A stretch of DNA of 64,000 nucleotides from Microbispora siamensis (GTDB lineage: Bacteria > Actinomycetota > Actinomycetes > Streptosporangiales > Streptosporangiaceae). Under the pieces are notes generated by a model. It ran no database searches. It was not told the DNA's origin and worked only from the letters and a program-made list of their open reading frames with translations. The DNA lies in the NCBI RefSeq assembly GCF_016863095.1, contig NZ_BOOF01000035.1:1-64000 (forward strand), in the 5' to 3' direction. Made by a program: the position numbers and the translations under genes. Positions 1 through 7,512 of this stretch are shown here, in pieces; the stretch's first letter is position 1; every line of letters begins with the position of its first letter.

Positions 1-154
1 CCCTGCCCCGACCGGCACTGTCAGCGCCGGCCGCACCGGGCACGCCGTCGCTGGTGTCCTGGCTTGCCTGCTCGCGGGCGGCTGAGCCCTCGGACGACCA
101 ATCAGAGCTATTCGAACGACGAAGGTGCTCAGGATCGAGATCGAACAGATCCAT
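1..154 (-). CDS. Unknown protein, N-terminal 51 residues (runs off left edge)
   Basis: Partial gene. On the minus strand an ATG at 154-152 follows a strong ribosome site, GAGGAGG, five bases upstream, and the frame stays open to the window edge. The protein starts MDLFDLDPEHLRRSN and then becomes rich in Ser, Ala, Gly and Asp, like a flexible tail or linker. No domain can be recognised from this fragment. The upstream 157 bp are strikingly AT-rich for this genome. The call rests on the RBS and open frame only; the function is unknown. Confidence 0.55.
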   Translation of the reverse strand, partial: MDLFDLDPEHLRRSNSSDWSSEGSAAREQASQDTSDGVPGAAGADSAGRGR

Positions 155-277
155 GGCACCTCCTCGTGAGATTCGAAAACTTGTATGAATTCTTTCACCT
201 GCTCCTTACCTCCAGCAACCGCGAAAAGCGAATAGTTGGAGCAGCAGGTCAACCCGAAAAAAGGGGCAATAACACCA

Positions 278-314
278 AAGGCGCTACTCACAAAAATGCC
301 GAAGGCGCTATTCA
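278..314. promoter_or_regulatory. Direct repeat in an AT-rich leader upstream of the partial gene
   Basis: Two 13-bp direct copies, AAGGCGCTACTCA at 278-290 and AAGGCGCTATTCA at 302-314, lie 24 bp apart. They sit in the leader (155-311) between the TetR stop codon and the start of the partial minus-strand gene; the second copy runs into the last TetR codons. The leader is about 45% GC by eye against more than 70% around it. A regulator-binding site for the leftward gene is an inference; no -10/-35 pair is clear. Confidence 0.3.
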
Positions 315-950
315 GAACGCGTCGACGGCGCGTTCGACGGCGGCCATGGCGCGGTCGAGCAGGGCGACGCGGTCGGCGATCACGTCCTGCATGGGATCAC
401 CGGCGCGGATCCTGTCGATGCTGGTGACGTATACGGCGCGGTAGGCGGCGACCACCAGGGCGGCCGCGAGCCTCGGGGCCGGGTCGGCCGGGTCGGTTCC
501 GGCCGCCTCGGCGAACAGACCGGCGAGCACGCCCTCGAACTCCTCGACCAGTTCCCTCGTCCGGGCCCTGAGCGCGGGCGAGTCCAGGATCACCTGCCAG
601 AACACCTGATACCCGGGGCCGATCCCGCCGAGCGGGTGGCCTTCCCTGAGCATGCGGAGGAACAGCCGGCGCAGCGCGGCGAGCGGGCTCTCCCCCTCGG
701 CCCGTTCCCGTACGGCCCGGGTGACCAGCTCGACCGCCTCCGGGTAGCGGTCGAGGAACAGGTCCTCCTTGCGGGGGAAGTAGTTGAAGACGGTCTTGGT
801 CGAGACTCCGGCCGCCTCGGCGACCTCGGCGACCGTGACGTTGTCGAACCCACGCTGCATGAACAGGCCCGAGGCCACATCCGAGATGAGCGAACGGGTC
901 TGCCGCTTCTTCCGCTCACGCAGCCCCAAGGTATCCGTCACCCATCTCAC
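312..950 (-). CDS. TetR/AcrR family transcriptional regulator
   Basis: A 212-residue repressor of usual TetR length. Residues about 18-65 form the DNA-binding region, ending in the diagnostic VSTKTVFNYFPRKEDLF recognition helix and turn. The rest is the all-helical ligand-binding and dimer domain. A GTG start at 950 is used; another GTG (codon 4) is possible, and neither has a good ribosome site. It is divergent from the FAD monooxygenase at 1014, and a large palindrome lies between the two starts. I infer that it represses both itself and the monooxygenase and is released by a small aromatic ligand. The ligand cannot be read from sequence. Confidence 0.9.
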   Translation of the reverse strand: MRWVTDTLGLRERKKRQTRSLISDVASGLFMQRGFDNVTVAEVAEAAGVSTKTVFNYFPRKEDLFLDRYPEAVELVTRAVRERAEGESPLAALRRLFLRMLREGHPLGGIGPGYQVFWQVILDSPALRARTRELVEEFEGVLAGLFAEAAGTDPADPAPRLAAALVVAAYRAVYVTSIDRIRAGDPMQDVIADRVALLDRAMAAVERAVDAF

Positions 951-954
951 TCTA

Positions 955-993
955 GTTGCTAAAAACTTATAGTGACAGTAAGTTTATAGCAAC
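955..993. promoter_or_regulatory. 39-bp inverted-repeat operator between TetR and the monooxygenase
   Basis: The sequence reads GTTGCTA-n-AAACTTA, a short centre, then TAAGTTT-n-TAGCAAC. Each half has 14 pairing positions with one mismatch position. It fills the gap between the divergent TetR (start 950) and monooxygenase (start 1014) and covers the promoter-like TATAG/TATAAG hexamers in both directions. The position and size match a TetR-family operator that would shut off both genes. This is seen directly; binding is inferred. Confidence 0.75.
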
Positions 994-1013
994 GGTAACT
1001 ACGGGGAGGACAG

Positions 1014-2579
1014 ATGTCGTACGACGTCGTTGTGGTCGGCGGGGGACCGGTCGGCCTGATGCTGGCCTGCGAGCTGCGACTGGGCGGGGCGTCCGTAGTG
1101 GTGCTCGAACGGCTCACCGAGATAGACCCGACGATCAAGGCGGGAGCGCTGAACACGCCCAGCGTGGAGGCGCTCTACCGGCGCGGCCTGCTGCCGGCGC
1201 TCAAGGAGGCCCACGACCGGACGCTGGAGCTGATGGCCACGTTCATGCGGGGGCGGGCTCCCGCCGAAGGGCCGCGTCGGACCCCGCCCAGGTTCGCCGG
1301 CCACTTCGCCGGGATGATGCTGAGCGCCGATCGGCTGGACGCCGACGACCCGGACCTGTCCGGTCACGGACCGGCCGCCGAGATCGGTCTGGTGTCGCAG
1401 CAGCAGCTCGAACAGATCCTCTCCGTACGCGCCGCCGAGCTGGGAGTCGAGGTGCGGCGCGGAGTGGAGGTGACCGGCTTCACCGACGACGGCGAGCGGG
1501 TCACGGTCACCACGACCGGCGGCCCGGTGCACGGCCACTGGCTGGTGGGCTGCGACGGCGGCAGGAGCACGGTGCGCAAGCTGGCCGGCTTCGAGTTCCC
1601 CGGAACGGACCCGGAGATCACCGCCTACCAGGCCGTCGCGGAGATGGAGGGCACAGAACACCTCGGCGTTGGCTGGCAGGCCACCCCGACCGGGGTTTAC
1701 TCCCACGGGCCCGTGCCGGGCCGCATCCTCGTCGCGCGCTTCGACGGCGTCGCCCGCAGCGGGGCCGACAGGACCGCGCCGGTGACCCCGGAGGAACTGC
1801 AGGATGCGGTCAGGTATGTCACGGGCGCCGACGTGGTCGTCAAGGAGATCAGGACGGCCACCCGGTTCACGGACAACGCCCGGCAGGCGGCGACCTACCG
1901 GCTCGGCCGCGTGCTGCTGGCCGGTGACGCCGCGCACGTCCACTCGCCCTTCGGCGGGCAGGGGCTGAACCTGGGGCTGGGCGACGCCGTGAACCTCGGC
2001 TGGAAGCTCGCGGCCGTCGTACGAGGGCAGGCGCAGGAAGGGTTGCTCGACACCTACACGCGGGAGCGGCACCCGATCGGCGCCTGGGTGCTCGACTGGA
2101 CGCGCGCCCAGATCGCCCTGATGCGTCCCGACGCCCACGCGCGGGCGGCGCGGGCGGTGGTCGCCGACCTGATCGAGACGGTCGCCGGCACCACCTACTT
2201 CGTCAAGAAGATCTCGGGCGTCTGGCAGCGGTACGACATGCCCGGCGACAGCGGGCATCCCCTGGTGGGACGCAGCGCGCCGGACTACGAGTTCGAGGAC
2301 GGCTCACGGCTCGCCGATCACCTCCACGACGGGCGCGGCCTGCTCGTCCGCCAGAGCGGATCCAGGTTCGGCGGCACGGTGGTGGACGGCTACGGGGACC
2401 GGGTCACCACCGTCACGACGGCGATACACGACCCGCACGCTCCCGCCGCTCTTCTCGTGCGCCCGGACGGGTTCGTCGCCTGGGCGGAGGACCCGGACGG
2501 CGCCGATGCCGAGGGGCTCGCGAACGCGCTGGAGACCTGGTTCGGCGCGCCCGCGGACGTTCCCGCCGCCCTCCGCTGA
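1014..2579 (+). CDS. FAD-dependent aromatic-ring monooxygenase
   Basis: A 521-residue class A flavoprotein hydroxylase (PheA/TfdB/Rox-like). It should use NAD(P)H, FAD and O2 to hydroxylate an aromatic substrate. The N-terminal dinucleotide fold is VVVVGGGPVGLMLACEL (residues about 5-21). The second FAD motif is GDAAHVHSPFGGQGLN at about 303-318. Residues after about 400 resemble the thioredoxin-like C-terminal domain of phenol hydroxylases. ATG 1014 has GGGGAGGA eight bases upstream. Drug-modifying enzymes such as rifampicin monooxygenase belong to this superfamily, but so do catabolic and polyketide-tailoring enzymes, so the substrate is open. A TetR repressor and shared operator lie immediately upstream. 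Confidence 0.9.
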   Translation: MSYDVVVVGGGPVGLMLACELRLGGASVVVLERLTEIDPTIKAGALNTPSVEALYRRGLLPALKEAHDRTLELMATFMRGRAPAEGPRRTPPRFAGHFAGMMLSADRLDADDPDLSGHGPAAEIGLVSQQQLEQILSVRAAELGVEVRRGVEVTGFTDDGERVTVTTTGGPVHGHWLVGCDGGRSTVRKLAGFEFPGTDPEITAYQAVAEMEGTEHLGVGWQATPTGVYSHGPVPGRILVARFDGVARSGADRTAPVTPEELQDAVRYVTGADVVVKEIRTATRFTDNARQAATYRLGRVLLAGDAAHVHSPFGGQGLNLGLGDAVNLGWKLAAVVRGQAQEGLLDTYTRERHPIGAWVLDWTRAQIALMRPDAHARAARAVVADLIETVAGTTYFVKKISGVWQRYDMPGDSGHPLVGRSAPDYEFEDGSRLADHLHDGRGLLVRQSGSRFGGTVVDGYGDRVTTVTTAIHDPHAPAALLVRPDGFVAWAEDPDGADAEGLANALETWFGAPADVPAALR

Positions 2580-2761
2580 ACCGTTCGCCGGGCACCGTGG
2601 ATCTTTGGCCAAATCTTTACCCTGGCCGCCCGCCACGCGAGACCCGGATCAAGGCGCTGACCTGCGGTTTCTCCTCCGGGCACACCCCTTAACCCAGCCC
2701 CCGCCAAGATGTCTCGTGTCATTTGGTATCACCCGTGGTCAGCAGCCCCCATCATGTGCTC

Positions 2762-3418
2762 ATGCCCGCTTTTGTCACCCTGTCCGGGCGCTCCGTGCGC
2801 CTGGAACCGCTCAGCTTCGCGGTGCTCGACGACCTCGTCGCCGCGGCGAGTGAAGACCGTTCTACGTACGCCTTCACTCGCGTTCCCGCTGGCCGGGATG
2901 AGATGGTCTCCTACGTGGAGGCCGCCTTGGCTGAGCAGGCGGAGGGCCGCACGCTGCCCTTCGCCATCCGGTGGCTGCACACCGACCGCGTGGTCGGTGC
3001 CACCCGTCTGATGAACCTGGAGTACTGGCAGGGCCCGATGCCCTGGCCACCGGGTACGAAGGGCGCGGTGGGCGAGGTCCCGTCCGTCGCGGACATCGGG
3101 TACACCTGGCTCGCCGCGTCGGCCCAGGGCACCGGTGTCAACCGGGAGAGCAAGTACCTGATGCTCTCCCTGGCCTTCGAGACCTGGCAGGTTCACCGGA
3201 TCACCCTCAAGGCAGACGTACGCAACACCCGATCCCGGGCCGCCATCGAGGCCCTCGGCGCGCACCTCGACGGTGTGCGACGAGCGGACAGCCGAGGCGC
3301 CGACGACACGGTCCGAGATACCGCCTACTACTCGATCCTGAGTCCCGAGTGGCCCGCCGTACGCGAACGTCTCCGCGTGAGGCTGGGTCTCCTGGAAGCG
3401 GCGTCGGAAGCAGCGTGA
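2762..3418 (+). CDS. GNAT family N-acetyltransferase
   Basis: A 218-residue RimJ/RimL-type acetyltransferase that would transfer acetyl from acetyl-CoA to a protein N-terminus or a small amine. It opens with TLSGRSVRLEPLSF, the usual first strand of this subgroup. It has the acetyl-CoA region around IGYTWLAASAQGTGVNRESK and the late motif VHRITLKADVRNTRSRAAIEALGA. ATG 2762 gives the normal family start. An in-frame TTG at 2723 would add 13 residues, and neither has a visible ribosome site, so a leaderless message is possible. It converges on the secreted-protein gene, with a shared terminator between. The substrate is unknown. Confidence 0.85.
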   Translation: MPAFVTLSGRSVRLEPLSFAVLDDLVAAASEDRSTYAFTRVPAGRDEMVSYVEAALAEQAEGRTLPFAIRWLHTDRVVGATRLMNLEYWQGPMPWPPGTKGAVGEVPSVADIGYTWLAASAQGTGVNRESKYLMLSLAFETWQVHRITLKADVRNTRSRAAIEALGAHLDGVRRADSRGADDTVRDTAYYSILSPEWPAVRERLRVRLGLLEAASEAA

Positions 3419-3435
3419 TCAGCCCATAGAGAAGA

Positions 3436-3463
3436 GCGGCCCGTCCCGGAAGGGACGGGCCGC
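3436..3463. terminator. Bidirectional hairpin between convergent genes
   Basis: A perfect 12-bp GC stem, GCGGCCCGTCCC / GGGACGGGCCGC, with a GGAA tetraloop. It lies 17 bp after the GNAT stop and 34 bp from the stop of the convergent secreted-protein gene. It has no U-tract, as is usual in actinomycetes. It probably ends transcription from both sides. Confidence 0.75.
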
Positions 3464-3497
3464 GTCATGCGGGGGGGTGCCGGGAGGGGGACGGTCG

Positions 3498-4031
3498 TCA
3501 GGCGTCGTAGCCGAAGTCGTCCTCGTAGGCGTTGTAGATGTCGTGCCAGGAGCCGCACTTCACGGGGAAGTTGCTGTACTGACCGATCTGGCAGACCTTC
3601 GCCTGGACCTGGGCGACGTCGTAGCGCCAGAAGTTGATCTGCTTGTAGCCGCCGGCGCCGCAGTACTTGTACGACTTGAAGCTGGAGGACCAGTCGTCCT
3701 CGCCGTCGTCCCAGGACGACACGCGGAACTTGATGTACGCGCACTTGCCGCCCTCGCTGTAGGTGCGGTGGTCGTTGTCGTACAGCTTGCCGGTGACGTG
3801 GACCCGGTTCGACTCCTCGTCGTCGTAGTTCACGTCGACGTAGCCCTTGGCCTTGGCGAGGTGGTTGGAGGACCAGTAGGTGCCCCACCAGCCGTCGTAG
3901 TCCCAGTCGTCGTGGTGCGAGGCGGACGCGGCGGATGCGGGGGCGGCGTTGGCGGCGGTCGCGAGGGCCGGCAGCCCGAGGGCGGCGACGGCGGCGGCTG
4001 CGGCGAGACCGAGGGTGATGGTGCGTCGCAT
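3498..4031 (-). CDS. Secreted protein of unknown function, Asp/Trp/Tyr-rich
   Basis: A 177-residue precursor. The N-terminus is a textbook signal peptide (MRRT, then an Ala/Leu core, cleavage near ATAANAAPA at about residue 30). The mature part is acidic and aromatic (DDWDYDGWWGTYW) and has four cysteines, in GGKCAY, YKYCGAG, AKVCQIG and VKCGSW, enough for two disulfides. No catalytic motif is recognisable. AGGAGA lies seven bases before the ATG. It is divergent from the SARP regulator, separated by about 230 bp that hold short direct repeats, so joint control is possible. It could be an extracellular inhibitor or surface protein; this is a guess. Confidence 0.8.
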   Translation of the reverse strand: MRRTITLGLAAAAAVAALGLPALATAANAAPASAASASHHDDWDYDGWWGTYWSSNHLAKAKGYVDVNYDDEESNRVHVTGKLYDNDHRTYSEGGKCAYIKFRVSSWDDGEDDWSSSFKSYKYCGAGGYKQINFWRYDVAQVQAKVCQIGQYSNFPVKCGSWHDIYNAYEDDFGYDA

Positions 4032-4109
4032 TTCGGTTCTCCTGTTCGAGGACGATCCCCCGATGCGGGGTGCTGTCGGGGTTGCACCTCAGTGATAGGC
4101 CCGCCCGCC

Positions 4110-4178
4110 TGCAACCTGCTTTCAGCGCTCTCCCCGTGGTTTGCAGGCCGCTTTCAAGCACCTGAACGCACACTGAAC
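4110..4178. promoter_or_regulatory. Short direct repeats upstream of the SARP gene
   Basis: CTGAAC occurs at 4162-4167 and again at 4173-4178, exactly 11 bp apart. A longer similar pair, TGCAACCTGCTTTCAGC (from 4110) and TGCAGGCCGCTTTCAAGC (from 4142), is 32 bp apart, about three helical turns. SARP regulators are known to bind direct repeats with 11-bp periodicity. Spacing to the nearest -10-like hexamer (TATCAT, 4217) is longer than in classic SARP promoters. Autoregulation or control of the divergent secreted protein is inferred. Confidence 0.3.
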
Positions 4179-4258
4179 CGGCGCGCTCGGTCCTACTGCC
4201 GCCGAGCGGCACGATCTATCATTTGGTCGGAAATCTTGCCATCGGGAGACAGGTCGAC

Positions 4259-7255
4259 ATGCCTGATCACGCCGCCGCGGGCGGCCTGCGCTTCGCCGTG
4301 CTCGGACCCGTCCTGGCGTGGTGCGACGGCGTCGAACTCGACCTCGGCACGCCCTTGCAACGCTCCATTCTCGCGATGCTCCTGCTGCGGGAGGGCCACG
4401 CGGTCACGCCGGACGAGATGATCGACGGCGTGTGGGGCGAGGACGCGCCCCCGCGCGCGCTCGGCGCGTTGCGCACCTACGTCTCCCGCCTGCGCACCGT
4501 CCTGGAGCCGGACCGTTCCCCGAGGACCCCGCCGCGGCTGCTGACCTCTGTGGGCCGGGGGTACGCGCTGCGGCTCGACCCCACCCGCTTCGACCTCGCC
4601 GTCTTCGAGCGCGAGTGCGCCGCCGCCGAGGCCGACCGCCGTACGGGCCGGGCCGGGGAGGCCGCCCGGCGGCTGCGCGGGGCCTTGCGCCTGTGGTCGG
4701 GCGAGCCGCTCGCCGGCGCGGTCGGCCCGTACGCCGAGCACCAGCGCGACCGCCTGGCCGAGCGCCGGATGAGCGCGGTCGAGACGCTCATGGAGCTCGA
4801 CCTGGAGCTGGGCCGGCACGCGGAGATCGTCTCCGAGCTGGTCGCGCTCGCCGCCGAACACCCGCTGCGCGAGCGCTTACGCGCCCAGCTCATGCTGGCC
4901 TACTACCGCTGCGGCAGGCAGGCCGAGGCGCTGTCGGTCTTCACCGAGACCCGGCAGGCGCTCGTGGAGGAGCTCGGCATCGAGCCCGGGGCCGAGCTGA
5001 CCGGCCTGCACCGGCGGATCCTCGCCGCCGACCCCTCCCTCGCCCTCGCACCCCCTCCCGTACGGCTCTCGCCTCAGGATGTCCACGATGACGCCGCGAC
5101 GGCCGAGACCGGCCCCGCGATCGAGATGCCGAGACCGGCGCAGCTCCCGGCGGCCGTGCCCGACTTCACCGGACGCACCGGCCTGGTGCGGAGGCTGCTC
5201 GCGCTGCTCCGCGGGGAGGGGGCGGGAGAGGGCGTGCCGATCGCGGCGATGTCGGGCATCGGCGGCGTGGGCAAGACGACCCTGGCCGTCCACGTGGCCC
5301 ACCTCGCCCAGGAGCTGTTCCCCGACGGCCAGCTCTACGCCGACCTGCGGGGATACGGCGCCGAGCCGACCGCGCCCGAGACGGCGCTGGTGGCGTTCCT
5401 GCGCGCTCTCGGCATCCCGATGGACGTGATCCCCGACGGCCTGGCCGAGCGCTCCGCGCTGTTCCGTTCGCTGCTCGCCGACCGCAGGATGCTGGTGCTG
5501 CTCGACAACGCCCGCGACGCCGAGCAGGTCGAGCACCTGCTGCCCGGCTCGGCCGGGTGCGCCGCGATCATCACCAGCCGGGGCAAGCTGGCCGACCTGC
5601 CCGCGGCCCGGCTCGTCGACCTCGACGTGATGGAGCCCGAGGAGGCGTTGTCGCTGCTCGCGGCGGTCGCGGGACCCGAGCGGGTGGCGGCGGAACGGGC
5701 CGCCGCCATGGACGTGGTCGCCGCCTGCGGCTTCCTGCCGCTGGCCGTGCGGATCGTCGCGGCCAGGCTCGCGTCGCGGCCATCGTGGACGGTGGCCTCG
5801 CTCGTCCCCCGGCTCGCCGACGAGCGCCGCCGCCTCGACGAGATGAAGATCGGCAACCTGGCGGTCTCGGCCACGTTCGCCCTCGGGTACGGCCAGCTCG
5901 ACGCCCGGCAGGCGCGGGCGTTCCGGCTGCTGTCACTGCCGGCGGGCTCGGGCATCTCGGTCTTCGCGGCGGCGGCCGTGCTCGACCTCACTCCTGCCGA
6001 GGCCGAGGACGTGATCGAGTCCCTGGTCGACGCCAGCCTGCTTGAGGCGCCCGCGCCGGGCCGCTACCGCTTCCACGACCTGCTCAAGCTGTTCGCCCGG
6101 CGGCAGGCGGAGGACGCCGAGGAGCCCGCGGCCCGCGCGCTCGCCCTGCGGCGGCTGCTCGGCTTCTACCTGGCGTCGGCGGGCGCGGCCCACCGGCTGG
6201 CGTACGAGGGCAGCGCGATCGCCGACAACCTCACCGACCTGGGCGTGCGGGGCCATTCCTTCTCCTCGGCGGACGAGGCCGTGGCCTGGTTGTCGGCCGA
6301 GGCCGAGGACATGTTCGGAGCCGTGGCCCAGGCGGCTGCGGCCCAGGACGCGTCGGGTGAGGACCTGCTCGCGGCGGCCGACCTGCTGCTGGCGATGGAG
6401 CCGCTGCTGGAGTCGGGCACCAATCAGCGAGACTTCGAGCAGCGCACCTCGGCCCTGCTGACGGCGACGCGCCGGGCCGGTGAGCGACGCGGCGAGCTGC
6501 GCTGCCGCTACGTGCTGGGCCGGGTGCTGTTCGGCGCGAACCGGCTGGCCGAGGCCGAGGCCCATTTCCTCGCCGCGCGGACGCTGGGCGAGGAGACCGG
6601 CGACCACATCGTGCTGGGCGAGACGTGCAACGCGCTGGCGGTCGTCGCCGGCCGCCGGCGCCGCCACACCGAGGCGCTCGAATGGTTCGACCGGGCGACC
6701 GCGGTCCACCGGGAGACGGGCAACCCCGCGGGCGAGGCGCTGGCGTCGTGCTACTCGGCCCGCGACCACCTGGGCCTCGGGCGGCCGGACGACGCCATCG
6801 CCGCGGCCGAGCGCGGGCTGGCGGTCTTCTCCGAGATCGGCAGCGGCGCCGGGATGGCCCGCGCCCGCTACCACCTCGGCAACGTGCTGTCACATGTCGG
6901 GCGGCTCAACGAGGCCGTCGTCCACCACGCCGAGTGCCTGGCCTTCTTCCGGGCGAGCAACCAGCGGGTCTGGGAGCAGCGGGTCTGCTACCGGCTGGCC
7001 GCCACCTTCATCGCCGCCGGGCGGTTCGCCGAGGCCGCCCGGCACGCCGAGCAGGCGCTGATCGTGAGCCGCGAGATCACCCACCCGTACGGCGAGGCGC
7101 AGTCACTGGCCGCCCTCGGCAAGGCCCTCGCGAGCCTCGGGGAGACCGGCCGGGGCAGGGACGCCCTGGTCAAGGCCCTCGACATCTTCACCCGGCTCGG
7201 CTCTCCCGAGGCCGACGACATCCGCGCGCTCCTGCGCCAGCAGGTCGAGACCTGA
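4259..7255 (+). CDS. AfsR/SARP-type regulator with NB-ARC ATPase and TPR domains
   Basis: A 998-residue three-part regulator. Residues about 8-95 form the OmpR-like winged helix (LRFAVLGPVLAWCDG, then TYVSRLRTVLEP). About 105-255 form the BTAD domain (FDLAVFERECAAAEAD to IEPGAELTGLHRRILA). About 300-560 form an NB-ARC/STAND ATPase with Walker A GIGGVGKTTLA near 335 and MLVLLDNA as Walker B. The C-terminal 280 residues are TPR-like helical pairs. AfsR of Streptomyces has this architecture and integrates kinase or ligand signals to activate secondary-metabolite or morphology genes. ATG 4259 follows GGGAGACAGG; an upstream in-frame start at 4223 lacks one. Its target here is unknown; no biosynthetic cluster is in the window. 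Confidence 0.92.
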   Translation: MPDHAAAGGLRFAVLGPVLAWCDGVELDLGTPLQRSILAMLLLREGHAVTPDEMIDGVWGEDAPPRALGALRTYVSRLRTVLEPDRSPRTPPRLLTSVGRGYALRLDPTRFDLAVFERECAAAEADRRTGRAGEAARRLRGALRLWSGEPLAGAVGPYAEHQRDRLAERRMSAVETLMELDLELGRHAEIVSELVALAAEHPLRERLRAQLMLAYYRCGRQAEALSVFTETRQALVEELGIEPGAELTGLHRRILAADPSLALAPPPVRLSPQDVHDDAATAETGPAIEMPRPAQLPAAVPDFTGRTGLVRRLLALLRGEGAGEGVPIAAMSGIGGVGKTTLAVHVAHLAQELFPDGQLYADLRGYGAEPTAPETALVAFLRALGIPMDVIPDGLAERSALFRSLLADRRMLVLLDNARDAEQVEHLLPGSAGCAAIITSRGKLADLPAARLVDLDVMEPEEALSLLAAVAGPERVAAERAAAMDVVAACGFLPLAVRIVAARLASRPSWTVASLVPRLADERRRLDEMKIGNLAVSATFALGYGQLDARQARAFRLLSLPAGSGISVFAAAAVLDLTPAEAEDVIESLVDASLLEAPAPGRYRFHDLLKLFARRQAEDAEEPAARALALRRLLGFYLASAGAAHRLAYEGSAIADNLTDLGVRGHSFSSADEAVAWLSAEAEDMFGAVAQAAAAQDASGEDLLAAADLLLAMEPLLESGTNQRDFEQRTSALLTATRRAGERRGELRCRYVLGRVLFGANRLAEAEAHFLAARTLGEETGDHIVLGETCNALAVVAGRRRRHTEALEWFDRATAVHRETGNPAGEALASCYSARDHLGLGRPDDAIAAAERGLAVFSEIGSGAGMARARYHLGNVLSHVGRLNEAVVHHAECLAFFRASNQRVWEQRVCYRLAATFIAAGRFAEAARHAEQALIVSREITHPYGEAQSLAALGKALASLGETGRGRDALVKALDIFTRLGSPEADDIRALLRQQVET

Positions 7256-7358
7256 GTCGAACCGCAGGTCGTCGTCGAGCCGGCTCATCCGGACGTGGTT
7301 GATCACATCGACCACCGATCTCCGCTTGTGGGGGCTGGAACCGCCCGGCCGGCCGCCT

Positions 7359-7412
7359 GTCGCCACTGGGGCGCGCAGGGGCCCGGATCCTTCCGGTGCG
7401 CCCCGTGGCGAC
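7359..7412. other. Long imperfect hairpin in the 257-bp gap after the SARP gene
   Basis: GTCGCCAC, one unpaired T, then GGGGCGC (7359-7374) pair with GCGCCCC plus GTGGCGAC (7398-7412). This gives a 15-bp stem; the 23-nt loop itself contains CCGG-ATCCTT-CCGG. It lies 104 bp after the SARP stop and before a second hairpin at 7449. It may be part of the terminator, an mRNA 3' structure or a small RNA. Only the structure is seen; the role is unknown. Confidence 0.4.
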
Positions 7413-7448
7413 TCGCCGCCTCACGTTGACGACCGGCCGGGCTTCTGC

Positions 7449-7476
7449 GCGGGCTTCGAACCCCCCCGAAGCCCGC
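7449..7476. terminator. Hairpin between convergent SARP and methyltransferase genes
   Basis: A 10-bp perfect stem, GCGGGCTTCG / CGAAGCCCGC, encloses an 8-nt C-rich loop. It lies 36 bp from the stop codon of the convergent methyltransferase gene and about 190 bp after the SARP stop, so it can serve both directions. The rest of the gap 7256-7512 holds only the larger hairpin at 7359. Confidence 0.6.
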
Positions 7477-7512
7477 ACAGGACCACTGTCGCCCGGGCCG
7501 TTCAAACTCCGA

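Noticed and set aside
1014-2579. Rifampicin monooxygenase (rox) with a rifamycin-associated element
   Set aside because: The superfamily fits, but no RAE-like sequence is seen upstream; the TetR palindrome is a different control element.
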